Source of the DNA: Paraphysoderma sedebokerense
Lineage: Eukaryota > Blastocladiomycota > Physodermatomycetes > Physodermatales > Physodermataceae
DNA length: 64,000 nt
Reading direction: 5' to 3'
Assembly: GCA_025602915.1 (NCBI GenBank)
Contig: JAHLJZ010000051.1
Location: forward strand, 104,655-168,654
A program made the translations under genes and the position numbers. Each line of letters starts with the position of its first letter. The stretch's first letter is position 1. This document shows, piece after piece, positions 1-12,430 of this stretch. A model generated the notes under the pieces. The model saw only the letters and a list, made by a program, of their open reading frames with translations, was not told the DNA's origin and made no database searches.

Positions 1-3000
1 GGGTCTGGTACACAGAATCCGAGCGTTTGTGGAAGTCACCCAAAATTGAGGTAAACTGATCACCAGAGGCTCCTTGGGCAGCTGTCGGCGTGGGTGGTTC
101 CTTTGACAACGCCTCAATCAAGGTTTTGATGTTTTTAAGACCTTCGCGCACTTGAACGAGAGTGGTGCGGAGCGACGGCATCGAAACTGATAGATTTCTC
201 GGTTAATATTAAGAAAATTTAAAAAGAATAACAGTGTATCGAAGTACCTTTGCAAGCTTCATCAACATGGGCAAGCTGTGCCTGAAAATCAGACGCAGTT
301 GGGAACTTCTTGGCGACGACTTCCGTCAAATAATGTAGAAGTGTGTGCTTTCGGTTTGTAATTGTTGATTTTGTATCAGCGAGCTAGGCAAGTCAAAAGT
401 ATTCGATAAGTTCACAATGTAACTAATTTGTTGTTAAAGCATGAGGAATTACCTTTAAAATGCTGTCGAGTTTAAACCCGTAAGCACCTCCTCTGTTACC
501 CGTGTTCATGTAATTACCCAACGCCAAGATAACACTTAGAACTTGTTTAAATTTTTCACTATTTTTTACCTCCTTACTGGCGCTACCCAAAGTCTCAACC
601 ATATGCCGAATATCGTCGATGTATTCGTCAAACGAGCAATAGAAGAATAGGGCTTTGAGGCGCTGCTCATACTTTGTAATTTTGGAGATATCGAAGAAAA
701 ACTTCTCCGCAGATCCGAGATTTTGATATTCAGCTTCGAAGGGTTGAAGCATAGCAATCTATAACGGTGCAACAACGGAAAGAAAGAAAAACAGGTTATA
801 AATGATAGTCGCTCGAAATGTTATGTAGGGGAAGTGTATACTTCGTCATCAGTAGGGATAAATTTTAGAAGTTCCGTAATGGTTTCTTTGGGTAGCACTT
901 TTGTATCAACGGCGAATATAGCTTTCTTAAGATCAGCAGAACTCATTTTAATTGTTTTCAATAGAATAGCTGCATGGAAAAAAAATTATTACTCAGTGAA
1001 TAGATCAAGCTATATGACCGTCTCGAATTAGAAACATACTGCAGTTCTGCGAACGCCTGGATTCCAATACTCTGATTTCCTTTGGCTTAGCGGGTTCAGC
1101 TGACAAGTTTGTCATACTTCCTTCAGTGCCGGCGGATGATGGAGACATATTTTCGGAGCTAGCGCCGATGCCATCTTTCTCTTTCTTCTGATAAGCAGAG
1201 AATAACTCCTCAAACTCTGTGTAATCCATTTTTTTGTGGATTGGATCGTCATCGATTGATTTCCATAATGTATCGTTGATTTTTGTTGGGGGCAGTTTCG
1301 CCCAATTTAACGGTTTTAGAGGTTTCTTGGACATATTGGTTTTTTTCGGAGGTAAACCGCCTGGGGCTGAAGAATATAACGGTGTTAAAGTTTAAGCGTC
1401 GGGGAAAATGTCCAAAGCGAATAATATACCTGCAGGAGCTCCAGGTGCGCGAGGCATCCCTGGTGGTGGTGGCGGGCCTGGTGGACCTCCCATTCCTTTC
1501 CAAATTCAATACAATGTGAGCAAGAGTTTCGACACTGTAACAACACACGACACATGCAAAAGCCTGAACATACCTGGTGGCGGTGGTGGACCTCCCATTC
1601 CTAGCAAGAATGAGGCGATCGATCAATACGGAGAAATAGGAAAGTCAAAGAACTATGAAATATCTAGATATACGCACCTGGAGGAGGTGGTGGTGGTGGA
1701 GCTCCGCCCATACCTAATCGTTAAATTTGATGGTTCAATAAAGTATAGCATTGATGTAAAAATTGCGTAAAATATTATCAGACAGAATAAATAGTTCATA
1801 GATATCAGTACAAATAGAGAATGATTGGCGAAAGTTAGCGGCTTTCAGATAAAATATTCGAGCACGAACCTGGTGGGGGAGGAGGAGGTGGTGGGCCGTC
1901 GCCGGATCCTGATACGACATAATCAACCAAAAACTATCAGTGCCTGTCTGTTACAATGAAACCTCAAAAATTATATGAATCACATACCTGGTGGAGGTGG
2001 AGGAGGAGGAGGACCACCCATGCCTGAATTTCGTACGAGAATCGACGGTAAAGCTATATGCAAAGAGAGTCAATACACCAGTTGAGATTGTCAACACAAG
2101 TAGTGACACTCGTACCATTCATCAATTTTCAGCATTGAGCGTTGTATTTTCGGTTTAAATAGAAGACGACAGTAAGAATTGTGTACATAGATATTTACAA
2201 GTAGGAAGAAAAGCGAACCTGGTGGTGGAGGTGGTGGTGGGGGTGCGCCTTCGCCACCAGGGGGAGGAGGTGGAGGAGGAGCGTTTGTCGGAGCAGCGCC
2301 GGGATCCTTCATCATCGGAAGAAAATTAACAATGACAACGCGAAAGTAGCAAATATAACGAAGAAACTCACAGATGGAGGAGGAGGGGCACTCTGACCAG
2401 CCGTGGCGGCTGCAGCTATCTTTTGAATATTCGCCATGACTTTTGCCAAGTCTTCAGCATTATTGAAGCGTTCTTTCAACAAATTTTCAAGTTCAGCTAG
2501 TTGTCGTTTCAGAGTACCAATTTCTTGATTCTTTGCCGTCAACTCAGTATCTTTGTCCTTGAGCTTGTCTAAAGAATGATAGCCAATCAGATAAACTGGG
2601 AAAAGAAGCCGGCGCAAATGAAGCCATTACTCACTTCCTTCTTTTTCAATCTTTTCTCTTAAATCAATGACTTCTTTTTCGGCATTTTTACTCTTTTCCA
2701 GCTGCTTCTTCAATTTTTCTTCAGCATCCTTCAATTTGTCGGCGTCTAAAATTTCGCCGATAATAGATTGAACCTCAATTCTGATTAAAGTGATGTCTGG
2801 ATCGGGGTCAGTGTTTTTGTCCTTTTGAAGAACAATTTGTTGAGTCAAGTAATCGATTATTTGGAAATACTTGACACTGTTCATTGGACAGAAAATATGG
2901 AGACAGAACAGTCAGATAAAGCAAGTAAATTTATGAAAGATATAACAACAGAAGCAATGCGTACCGCCTAATCGGATTGGCAGGAAGCAAGATGAGGTGT

Positions 3001-4552
3001 TTCATGAGACTAATAAAATGGGGCCAACTTTTGGTTTGTTTTATAGTTGCGGATAATGCTGCAAACACTTCTTCGACGCTGTTAAAGTTTATAGTTTCGA
3101 TGTCCAACTTTCTCGCTACTTCGGCTTCATCAGCTTCGGCTTTACTTTGGAAAATATGAAGATGTGTTTCGATTGAGTGATGTTCGCAATCGGCAAGACG
3201 CTTTATTACGAAATGAGGAATGTCAGGGAATGCGTGCGCCTAAAGTGAAGAAGCACGGGACTGACCTCCAAAATTGGCGAAATACCAAGTTCGTAAAACT
3301 CATAACGCAGATGCAATCTAAAATCTAGGTTCACCCCGGGACCACCACAAATAACAGCGTTGACAAAGGATAAACAAGCAACTTGTAAATCCAACACTCG
3401 TTCAAAAACAGCCCCTAACTCTCTATCCACGTTCAAACATCGCACGACTTGTTCAAATCGACGATAATGTCCAACTGAGGCACTGAAGTGCGAAATTGCT
3501 TCCATGACGGACGAATGACCGCCAGGGATCATACAAACAGCAGACAGAATTTCGAGAACAATAGCTCTTGTCCGCAGGTTAGGAGATCGAAGGGAAAAGG
3601 CGATGGTGGCAAGAGAGTCTGGGTAGTCCATGACAGCTGTCAGACCAACTTTGTTGTTCATTAATGATTTCAGGCATCGAATAATAAATTCTTCATTGAC
3701 TGCATGACTACACAAATTGAAAGAAAACATAAAAAATAAAGCCGTCAATCGAAACATCAAAAGATTGGTAGGTTTCGTCATTCATATAGGACAACCCTAC
3801 TTACTCTCCTGCAGTTGATTCTAAAATCTTTAAATGCTCCAACAGAATTTCCAACCCGTCGGCCTCGACGAATTTCTGAACCCATCGAATCGGTCTTGAT
3901 CTCAGAGAAACGTCCAACGAACGGAGATTAGTCTCAGAAGGCTCTTCTTTCAATTGCTGAATTTCTTCCTGGACTCCTTGTTCAACTGATTCCGCATTCT
4001 GATAGCAGTAGTGGAGTACGGAGTTTGATATGAATACAACAAAAATGAGAAACATGCACAATGTCAGAATGAAGTTACATATAAAATACCTTGTTATCAT
4101 TCAGGTGTGACTGACAGATAGTCCATTTCAGTTGGTCTGAGAATTCTCGCATCTTTTGCTTCTGATCGTTTCCTAAATTCAAATCGTCCTGTACGCAATT
4201 ACAGTATCAGTAAAACCTTTGACTTTTCCCTACCAAAATGATATCACAATCTTCCATCTCTTTCAGGAACATGCAGTCCGTTATTGAATGCATCACAAAT
4301 CGAAAGAAAGGTACTGTACGAAAACGGAAATAAAGGCTGCCACAGAATGAACGGAAACCTTACCATCACCAATTCCAACAGGTTATCTAATTCTTCCTTT
4401 GGAGGCATTGGCTCATCTTTATTTCGGAATTCATCGGCGCTAACTGTTCCCGTTTTCAATAAATTAATAGCTGACCCTCTCGTCGGACTCTTCTTCTTTG
4501 GGCTCTCTGGCTTTTTCCCATCTTTTCCACTTTCCTTCGACCGTTTAAACAT
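1..4552 (-). CDS. Diaphanous-related formin (GBD/FH3-FH1-FH2), 3' end beyond window
   Basis: Multi-exon gene read from an ATG at 4552 leftwards; its C-terminus lies beyond base 1. Formins nucleate and elongate unbranched actin filaments, and diaphanous types are released from autoinhibition by Rho GTPases. A short basic Lys/Ser-rich N-terminus is followed by GBD/FH3-like helical segments (about 4250-2980), a coiled coil (about 2880-2430, many Lys/Glu), a polyproline FH1 (2306-1430), and FH2. FH2 starts at about 1365 with the hallmark KPLKPLNWAKLPP, and later shows the conserved stretch LSVILALGNYMNTGNRGGAYGFKL (at about 540-470; last part of the motif is G-N-x-M-N). The most C-terminal visible exon (about 180-1) carries the usual late-FH2 helices. 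The N-terminus is short compared with Bni1/SepA-type ascomycete formins and resembles animal or chytrid DRFs. Exact splice sites of the GBD exons (4360-4140) were not settled. Family assignment is secure. Confidence 0.93.
1430..2306 (-). repeat. FH1 micro-exon array: tandem in-phase polyproline exons
   Basis: Six exons encode FH1: 2219-2306 (88 nt), 1988-2023 (36), 1870-1908 (39), 1678-1713 (36), 1574-1600 (27) and 1430-1495 (66). Every exon after the first is a multiple of 3 and has phase 1 at both ends. Each codes a unit of the type G-M-G-G/A followed by 5-8 prolines and a split Gly codon. Each ends in CCAG or GCAG before a GT donor, and each is flanked by introns of about 75-200 nt. The units look like products of exon duplication. 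Because they are symmetric, skipping any one keeps the frame and changes only the number of profilin/SH3-binding proline tracts. Confidence 0.85.
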
Positions 4553-5445
4553 AATTATGCCTCCTCACTCTGAAACTGAACAAATGAGGTTAAAAGGCCG
4601 AGTATGAATAGATGAAATTCGAAGGACAAGTCGAAATTGAACGTATTTTTATCCGTTCGTCGTTCGTACCGTAGTAGATAAAAGCGGTCGTACAATCCGA
4701 AAGATGAATGCGAACAATGAGTAGTTGTCGCGAATAGTATAGCGAATAAATTATTATCCTCACGATACGAATAAAGTGAACGATAATTTATCTATCCCTT
4801 TTATGGAAACTTTACTTTTTAGTTTCTTTATGTCGACTCCCCCGTTCGTCGTTACTGTTCATGAAGTGGCGAATTTTGGGAGACCTTTCCTCGACACTTG
4901 GACGACAAAAGAATTTGAAATGCGTCTGAACTCGGAATTGCAGAAATTTATTCCCTCAAAAATTAAAATGCTCTATTATTATTATTATTATTATATGAAT
5001 ATTCTCATTTCAAGCAGAATATTGACAAATTGTTATGGGAATCGCTCATCAGTTGCCAATTTGACGTTCAATCGACTGGAGCTTGGCGTTCGCTCGACCC
5101 TGTATGCGGAGTCACGGAGTTGCCATAGTTCCCAACGAGGGGGAATGATTTCATTCTACAAGTAGCGTTTGTAGATTCAAGTACTACAATCTTAGATAAA
5201 CATATGTGAATGTGCAATTTCTGTGATCTGAAGAACACCGTTCGACACCCATATCGGATGTTTTATGTTGACAAACATTTTCGCCAACTGTCCAAGGTTG
5301 ATACAAATCTAGACAAATGAATTAATCAAAAAATAAGTTATATTATGTTTAAAAAGTATTCACAGTATCCACATATTGTCAATAGTTACAACAAATAAAT
5401 GACGAAAGCCAACACGGTTTTTAGCTTCTGCAATGCTAGCATCCA
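4553..5445. other. Intergenic region 5' of the formin
   Basis: About 0.9 kb between the formin start and the Ric8 stop codon. It should hold the formin promoter and the Ric8 3' UTR. Open frames here (for example 4776-5165 on the plus strand) have no recognisable domain and cover a low-complexity (TAT)n run, so I call no gene. Confidence 0.5.
4973..4995. repeat. (TAT)n trinucleotide microsatellite
   Basis: About seven perfect copies of TAT/ATT in the formin upstream region. It is a likely polymorphic simple repeat. Confidence 0.9.
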
Positions 5446-7901
5446 CTACTCTTTCTCTTCTACAATCGACGCACCATTCCCACTCCCGCTTGCACCATTC
5501 CCGTTCCCGTTCCTTGTAACTTCCAATCCTGTATTGGCGTCCAAAACTTTAATTACACCAGTTTTATTCAACTTTTCAAACAACACGAATAATCTCTCCG
5601 CTTCTTTTTCTTTTTCTTCGTCTGTCATTTTATCGAATTCTGATTCCTCGTCTTCATCGGTCTCAGTCAAACCGGTGATCGGATTGATGCGGTTTTCGCC
5701 CGTCGGTTTTGATGTGGTAGAATTAGGAGCGAAAGATTGAGATAAAAGACCTTTGTTTACGAGGAAACCTGCCGCGGATCCGAAACCGACATAGCGAGTT
5801 AAGGCGGACGCTGAGAACAATAGTGCAAAGAGTAAAGAAGTTTCATCACAATGGAAAGACAAATAGAATAATAATTGATTAAAAGCTAAACAAACGCTTC
5901 TGACATATTCCCGGGAAGGAAAACCTTACCATCATGATCACATAACTCGAACAACAATTCTTCTGTGCAATTCTTTACAGTCGGTGCTTCCACGCTGGTC
6001 AAGTACCGAATCAATCGATGCGCCAACATCGTACCGTGTTCGGCAGGAACATTTCGATCCCTACAAACCCCACAAAATAGAAACGCACACACAAAAAGTG
6101 TCGTCAATACTCGGTTGAAGCTCCAACGCTACCCACTCTCTATGATCAGACTTACAAATTTTCAGGCATCAATCTTTTCTTGACCTCTTCTTTCACTGCT
6201 TTATCACTTTTCGCCAAGTTACGCAACAAGAGTAACAAAGGCGGTAACACTTGATCAAGACTATACGAGCCTGCAATCTCTTCTTTTTTAATGGCGGTTT
6301 GTTTATCTAACATATCCAACAATACATCTAAATGCTTAGAGTTTGCGTCAATCCAGAATTTCGAAGACGCTGATGGATTGAAATTGATTAACACATTGAT
6401 GGCGTGGGAATGAGGAGGGGAGAGTGGTGGAGTTGGTGGAGTGGGTAATGGGTACGTCAGTGTATGGATAAGTTGAGGAATAAAACTTTATGTAACGCAA
6501 CATAACAGAAAAAAAGCCAAATTCAATAATGTTTTTACACAATATGTAATATCAGAAATTCATGACAAACCAATCAAATATGTGACTTTCTTCACCCTGA
6601 ACCATAGTATCCTGACTCCTCGCGGAAAGTCCACTGCTACTCTTACGCAAACTCATCACCGAGGATTGTGTTGCAGTCTCGTAATGCATCATCAGGTTGA
6701 ACAATACTTTTAAAGCCTCGTTTAATGCCATCATTGGCATGGGTGTTAATTGTCGTATCGGAGATCCACAATCCACTGGGATAAATTTGTCGAAAACCTA
6801 GCGCTCCCAAACCAATAAATATCCACAATCATTCACAATCAGTCAAACAGATGTATAAAAATTAGCAACGGCTGTTGATGAATTAAGATGGAGGACTAAA
6901 CTTACGGATTTGATAACATCCAATACATTCAACTCGTCCACGAGTTTTCTAACATGAGTCGGAAGAACAGTCAACAAGAAAAGCAATCTCAAACAAACAG
7001 CTCTAGTATCATCCGACATATTCGATGCCTACAGAAACCGACATAAAATCAATAACTGTTAGCCACCGATCCCTGTAAACTTGGTGTGTGATTGCAACAG
7101 GCAAATATAATCACGAACTTTTAATTTTGCAACAGTCGATTCTACACCACCGAATTTGGCGAAACTAGGCACAAGATCTTGACGTTGTAAAAGTAGATTA
7201 GACAAGGCTTTCAACGATTCTTGAGTTACGGGGGTATCAAGAGCGATAGATTCAACATTTAACGCTCCATGATTCATGAGGATCTCAATTCCCTATAAAT
7301 CCGTCATCAAGCAAAACATTTCCAACAAAATTGTGACTTGTTAGTACCCACACAACTGTAATTGCTTAACCAAGCGATTCCATACCCTTTGAGAAAACAA
7401 TTCCTCACAGCCGGTCGGCTCTCGGCTACATGTTTTCAACGCCGTAACTGCAAGAGATTGAACTTTTTCAAACGAAATCAAAAACAAAGTCAACACTTTT
7501 CTGTAACAATAAACTCTAGCATCAAAAAACATCACGAATCCACACCATTTTGATTCCAATTTCGGTAGACTCCATCAGGACCCAACCACCTCAACAATTT
7601 GCTAACAAACTCTTGTTTCATTTGTACACTCTGTTGCGGTACCCCTGCAGAATGTAATCCATTAAAAAATCAATCACAAAGAGTATAGTCAAGGACTTAA
7701 TTTCTATCATTTCTATCCGTTGGCATACGGTTTCTAACGGTTCTACGTATCACGACCAGAGCCTTTACGCCAGGTAAGGTGTCAATGGTCTGACGGTGGA
7801 TGAGAATTCGTAAAATACAGGAAAAGGATATTCATATACGACAACAAAGCGACCGAGACTTCCTTTTCGGTTGGACTTGATAATGCGATGAATTTCTCCA
7901 T
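5446..7901 (-). CDS. RIC8: Ric8/synembryn, G-alpha chaperone and guanine nucleotide exchange factor
   Basis: Multi-exon minus-strand gene from an ATG at 7901 to a stop at 5446. Ric8 folds nascent G-alpha subunits and acts as a receptor-independent exchange factor in the cytosol. The series of short helical, armadillo-like exons fits Ric8 throughout, for example VQSLAVTALKTCSREPTGCE near 7490 and ESLKALSNLLLQRQDLVPSF near 7200. The C-terminus is diagnostic: VGFGSAAGFLVNKGLL, then NPITGLTETDEDEESEFDKM and EKEKEAERLFVLFEKLNKTG leading into VIKV (5810-5560). An acidic loop after NPITG is typical. About ten exons are separated by short introns; those near 7700-7900 were assigned by phase only. The gene lies head-to-tail with the formin. 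Heterotrimeric G signalling and Rho/formin morphogenesis are related processes, but adjacency alone proves no link. Family call is firm; exon detail is less so. Confidence 0.92.
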
Positions 7902-8432
7902 GGTGGTGAGATATTATTAGTTAAGTATATTGGAAATGAAGAATCTCTTTGATGTAATGGACTCGGGGACTCGTCGGTCGTTCCTCGAGTGAACAAAAGC
8001 GGAACACGAACGGGTCAATCAACTATGAACGATTCGAATGATTTTAAAATCAGTATCTGATGGAAAATAAATATTAATCTATCTTGTTTGACCTTTAACA
8101 GTTGAAACCACCAATTATTGTCAACCATTAGAGGCATATTGTACATTACATCCATTGTTGGGGTCATCTCAGTCCAGTAACGGCTTACATAGACGCTTAG
8201 TATAAATGAATTAAAAAAGGAAAAGCAGATACACGTAGGTAGTTTGTATTCATAGATTCTAAATATATATTTACAGATATGCTATCCCACGCAATGTCGA
8301 TTGAAAAGTTATCTAATGGTTCGAAAAAGAAAAGAGAAAGAAAGAAAAAAAGGGTGGGGTATATGCAACAGTGGCGACGAGGATTCAGTTTAAGTATGAC
8401 CAGGTTTCATTTATATCAACAGAACCTGGGTT
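7902..8432. other. Intergenic, Ric8 promoter side
   Basis: About 530 bp between the Ric8 start and the stop of the next minus-strand gene. I see AT-rich sequence and no credible ORF. Confidence 0.4.
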
Positions 8433-10827
8433 TTAAGTTTCAGAGAAATAAGAAGAATGATAACCGATCTTGACGGAAGACGAAGAGGAAGAAGAAGAAT
8501 CGTAACAATGAGGTCTACCAAAGTAAGCTTTGATATTGTCCATCTCTGATTGAGATTTCAGTGTTGAAAAATTAGACTGTAAATACGCCGGAAACATCAA
8601 CCGATCGTCAAGAGACGGTGACCGAGATTGAGATTGAAATCGAGGTTGCGAGTGGGAGGATCTTGATCCACTTGATTTCAAGGACATGGAACTTTGACTA
8701 CCTGATTCCGAGGGCTGTGTTGACGAGGAATCAAAAGAACGAGAGTGTGTTGAATTTGAGGAAGAATCGGTTGGTAAGAGAATAGGGTCATTGGGTGACT
8801 CGGAACGTGTGCGAGTATGGGGTTCAGTCCAAGGTGAAGTAAATGGAGGGGAAATCGGAGACGGAGGGAACGAGTTTTCAGATTCGTTGGTGGGTTGTGT
8901 AGAGGTTGAAACTGGCGGTCTGGTAATCGTGAGGTCTGGGTTGTAACGGTAATATGGATTTTGGGTATACAAAGAATTCGTTTCAGGGGACGGTGGAGGA
9001 GGTTTTGGTGGACTCGCATCGTTCGATCGATTTAACAAAACCGTTGGTGTCAATGTGGCTGGTCCCATTCGGTAATCATCGTCGTATAACTCTTCTTCCT
9101 TTTCTTGCGTATGGTTTTTGCAGAGACCGGTTCTTTGGGTGACGAAGTTTATGGGAGAAGAGTACCCGCCACTATGAAATTCTAATTCTTCGTAACCTGA
9201 TTCCTTGGTTATCGACGAGTCCTTTTGCTCTCTCGCCAAACTTTCTCTTTGTTCGAAATTTCGCTTGATTGCGTGCATGACAATATCTGAAGGGCATATC
9301 ATTGTGGAAGATGACAATGTCGAAGTCAAAGGAGTGGTGGTTAGAACGTCAGATCTGAAATAAATAGCGCGCGGATGATGTCTGACGTCGGATTGATTCT
9401 GTTTCTCTGGCCGCGGCGAAACTGAGAATCCAGATGGCGGCATTTGAGACTGTAAAACTTGATGACTTGGCGGCAGCTCGGTTTGATTGAAATCACCATG
9501 TCTATCGTCGCAGTTTGAATCAGTCATTGGAATCTCTTTGAGATCATCTCCGCTAGAAGTGAAAAAACCATCCGCTTGCCCGGTAACCATATTGTCAGAC
9601 CCAATTCTACACCTCTTCCTCCCCCACGATTCATCTAAACCCTCCTCCTTATTCCTTCTTTTCTCCGACTGTATTTTCTTTCCTAGCGCTGCCATCCGAC
9701 GATTCCGTTTCGTTTCATCGTCCACCACTTTTGCGCATTCATGGGTTTGTTCTAGACTGCTGGACCTGAGATTCAGTATTCCTTGCCATACATCACTTAT
9801 ACTACTAGGAGTTAGAGTGGAGTATATAGTGTCGCATTGATAACATTGGAGAACTTTGGACCAGAGGAGTTCCAATTCGGATGGATCTGTGGTGAGTTGG
9901 TACATGGCGCGACAAATGGGTTCGGTCATTGGCATGATTGAAAATCTTTTGAGACACTTTGTGTGGTAAGGAGCGGGACGGATACACGAGGGGAGAAGGA
10001 GCAAACACCGTCGAAGGTAATATGTTAGATATGAATCGATAAAAGCAGATCATCAAAATTGCGGAAAATCAGAGAAAACAAGATGCAAAAGGAATAGCAA
10101 CTAGCAGACATACGTTTAACACCTTTGCGCAAGTCAAGAAACGGTAAACTTGGCTTCTGCTGATGTTCCATATCGCTTTGAAATATTCTTCTAACGTTGA
10201 CGATTTAGCTTTGTACAGTTTTCCCTCGCAGATCGTGACGATGGCAGTCACGGTAGGCACAAACTTGGGGGCTATTTTACCAGCCGGGAAGTTTGTGGAA
10301 GATGTCGATTTACGTAGAACGAACGGACAAATGTCCTTTTCTTGGATTTCGAGGTAATGAAGTAGAGGTTTTCCAGATATACAAGGTCCCAAGATGCCGT
10401 CTTTCGATGATTGTATTAATGGAGTAGCTGTCGCGGGATCTGTAACCGGAGCGGGGAGGACCACCACAGGAGAGCATGGTAGACTGGCAGCAGTAGGTGA
10501 ATGATCTGCCAAGTAGTTTGGCGGACAGTTTAGGTGATGTGAACACTCTGGGGGCGGTGGGTAACGACGGAGTGGAGGACAATCGGTTTTGGTAGGAATA
10601 TAAATCTCGGAGGGTTGATAGATTTCAGGGGATGACTTTTGGCTGAGGCACGACGAATTCGGGGAGATTTGCGACGGAGACTGTCGGGGGTCTGCTTCAA
10701 CTATGCGATCATGGTTGGTTGCGACGGCCATTTTTGTCGTTGACGGATCATCTTGGGCAGATGTTGCTTGCTGCCATTTAGATGTTGGTGGATTGCCGAC
10801 GAGTGTTGAACAGTGTGTCTCTGTCAT
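8433..10827 (-). CDS. Ser/Pro-rich protein with a SxSQVYRFL helical (possible HTH) domain
   Basis: Two exons: 10114-10827 and 8433-9956. The donor is AAC|GTATGT, the acceptor is CACAAAG|TGT, phase 0, giving 745 aa. Residues about 140-300 form the only structured part. It includes a helix-rich segment LEEYFKAIWNISRSQVYRFL leading to CAKVLN; the intron falls here, and the second exon continues with CLKRFSIMPMTEPICRAMYQ and DPSELELLWSKVL. The pattern (short helix, SRSQVYR helix, then an R-A-M...T-x-D-P...LW helix) resembles small helix-turn-helix-like domains in uncharacterised fungal proteins. That resemblance is from memory of pattern, not from a search. The remaining 440 residues are disordered, rich in Ser, Pro, Thr and Gln, and include a poly-Ser run near the C-terminus (8490-8510). 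A transcription-related role is possible but not shown. The ATG at 10827 is the first in the open frame. Confidence 0.72.
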
Positions 10828-11686
10828 TCTATGAAAAAGAGGGTTTAGTTTTCATACTAAAGATCATGTTGAATGCCGCTTCTGTTGTTTTAGAGACTTG
10901 CGACTCACAATCAACAATGAGTTGTTGTAGAGAAGTGGGTTTAAAATGCAAGAACAATAGAAATCAAAGAATACGGACCCAGAAGAGGATGAGCCAGTTT
11001 GGACACATTCTGACAGATGAGCGAGTAACGTCAACGGGCACGAGAACATTGTAAATCAATCACTAATCAGTCCCGTTCCGCTGTCAAAGAGGGCAAAGTT
11101 AGAACAACAAGAGCAGGCTGATTAGGGTTTATCTGTTACTAAATCTTCTACTGCTTCTCAGAGATACAAAGCACGACAAGGAGGGGAACTACTGAGGCTG
11201 ACGGTCATTTGAAAAGGGGGAAAAAAGGAGGGACAACGTCAAGGCTGCATGCATGAGTCGAGCGATGATATCATCGTGCAAGAGTTACTCAAAAGATACT
11301 CCAGAGATACCCCATAGAAACAAAAGGATACAAAAAAGCAAAGAAAGTCCGAGAGACAATCACACAGCTTGTTCCATGGCGTCAGACACAACACAAGGAG
11401 ACGCAACAAGGGAGGGCACAGGGAGGGAACAAAGAGGGAGGACGAGAGACGAGAGACGGGAGATGGGAGGGAGTGTTTACCTTTGTGTGGATACTGCTAT
11501 ATCTATACTGTATTTATGGATAGAGTGTATTTACAGTTTTCCTCTTACGAGGGAATTGCCAGTGTGTCACCGTGTTTCAAGGCCCGTGTGGCTGTGTGGC
11601 GGTGCCATGTGGCGCAGACGGGTCACGTGCGCGTTCCCTCACTCGCATCCGTCAACCAAGCATACCGCAGAATGCGAGGGAATGTG

Positions 11687-11726
11687 ACGCAGCATCAGTC
11701 AGCATCGGTCAGCATCACTCAGCAGG
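11687..11726. repeat. Short tandem repeat, period 10 (AGCATCRGTC)
   Basis: Four consecutive decamers of the type AGCATC(A/G)(G/C)TC, the last truncated to AGCAGG. It is directly visible and lies in the gene-free stretch. Confidence 0.75.
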
Positions 11727-11771
11727 ATGACTAATCAAGGGAATCAAAAGTTATTTGAATTGCCGAAAAGC

Positions 11772-11875
11772 ATATGGACGCAGCAGCGATACTATATACA
11801 GAGGATACTAAAAAATCAAACAAGTGGTATCACTTTAGGATATAAATAAAAGATAAAACTCTTATCTCCGTCACC
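11772..11875. repeat. Diverged direct repeat, copy 1
   Basis: About 104 bp starting ATATGGACGCAGCAGC, passing through AATCAAACAAGT and ending in CTCTTATCTCCGTCAC. It matches 12003-12102 in the same order and orientation, with small indels. No coding potential or target-site duplication was found. Confidence 0.75.
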
Positions 11876-12002
11876 AGTTCAGTAGAATGACAAAGAAGGG
11901 AACAAGGGGACCGGGGAATCAAAGTAATAAAGGCAGTTTGCAGTGAACGTGTTTGGGGGCACTGAACGACCGTTTGCCTTTTTGGTTTTTTAATTGTTTA
12001 AA

Positions 12003-12102
12003 AATATGGATCGCAGCAGCTTTAATATATACAGTAAAAATCAAACAAGTAATATTCAACAAAATGATATAAGGAAAAGATTAGAACTCTTATTCCCGTC
12101 AC
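12003..12102. repeat. Diverged direct repeat, copy 2
   Basis: About 100 bp starting ATATGGATCGCAGCAGC, sharing TATATACAG, AATCAAACAAGTA and ACTCTTATTCCCGTCAC with the copy at 11772-11875. Spacing between copies is about 230 bp. The pair could be a local duplication or the remains of a non-autonomous mobile element. Confidence 0.75.
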
Positions 12103-12430
12103 ATTATCTAATACGATTATGGAGCGACGACAAGGGTTTCCCGATAAACGCGTTATGCTTTCGATCCAGTTCGTTTGGACCGTAGCTTTATTCCTGCAGA
12201 AATCCGTCATTTGACATGCCACATATCATAGATTGTGAGAAAAGATTGCCAGTGGGTGATAGCCAGTGTTATACCTTATTCACGGACTCCTGTGAGGATA
12301 CATTATTGAATCCAACTTCCGTTTCTTCTGAAAGTTTAATGTGTTTTAAGCGGGAAGTCGGTAATATCTCTAACATCGTCGCAGAATCGGTGAGAATAAC
12401 TCAAAGATTTTCCTCGTAATAAATAGATTA

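Larger units (their letters stand above)
10828..12430. other. 1.6-kb region without a supported gene
   Basis: Lies upstream of the Ser/Pro-rich gene and downstream of the GTPase gene. It is purine-rich around 11220-11480, with runs of GAGAGACG/GGGAGG type. It contains a decamer tandem repeat and a pair of diverged direct repeats, listed separately. A 67-codon plus-strand ORF at 12216-12419 is open but has no recognisable domain. The long uninterrupted promoter-like stretch may be a 5' UTR with an intron. Confidence 0.5.

Noticed and set aside
8678-9019. 113-codon minus-strand His/Leu-rich ORF
   Set aside because: It is an alternative frame inside the Ser/Pro-rich gene, with no motif.
11253-11734. 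Two overlapping plus-strand ORFs of 121-144 codons
   Set aside because: They cover a purine-rich, low-complexity region and a decamer repeat, with no domain or splice support.
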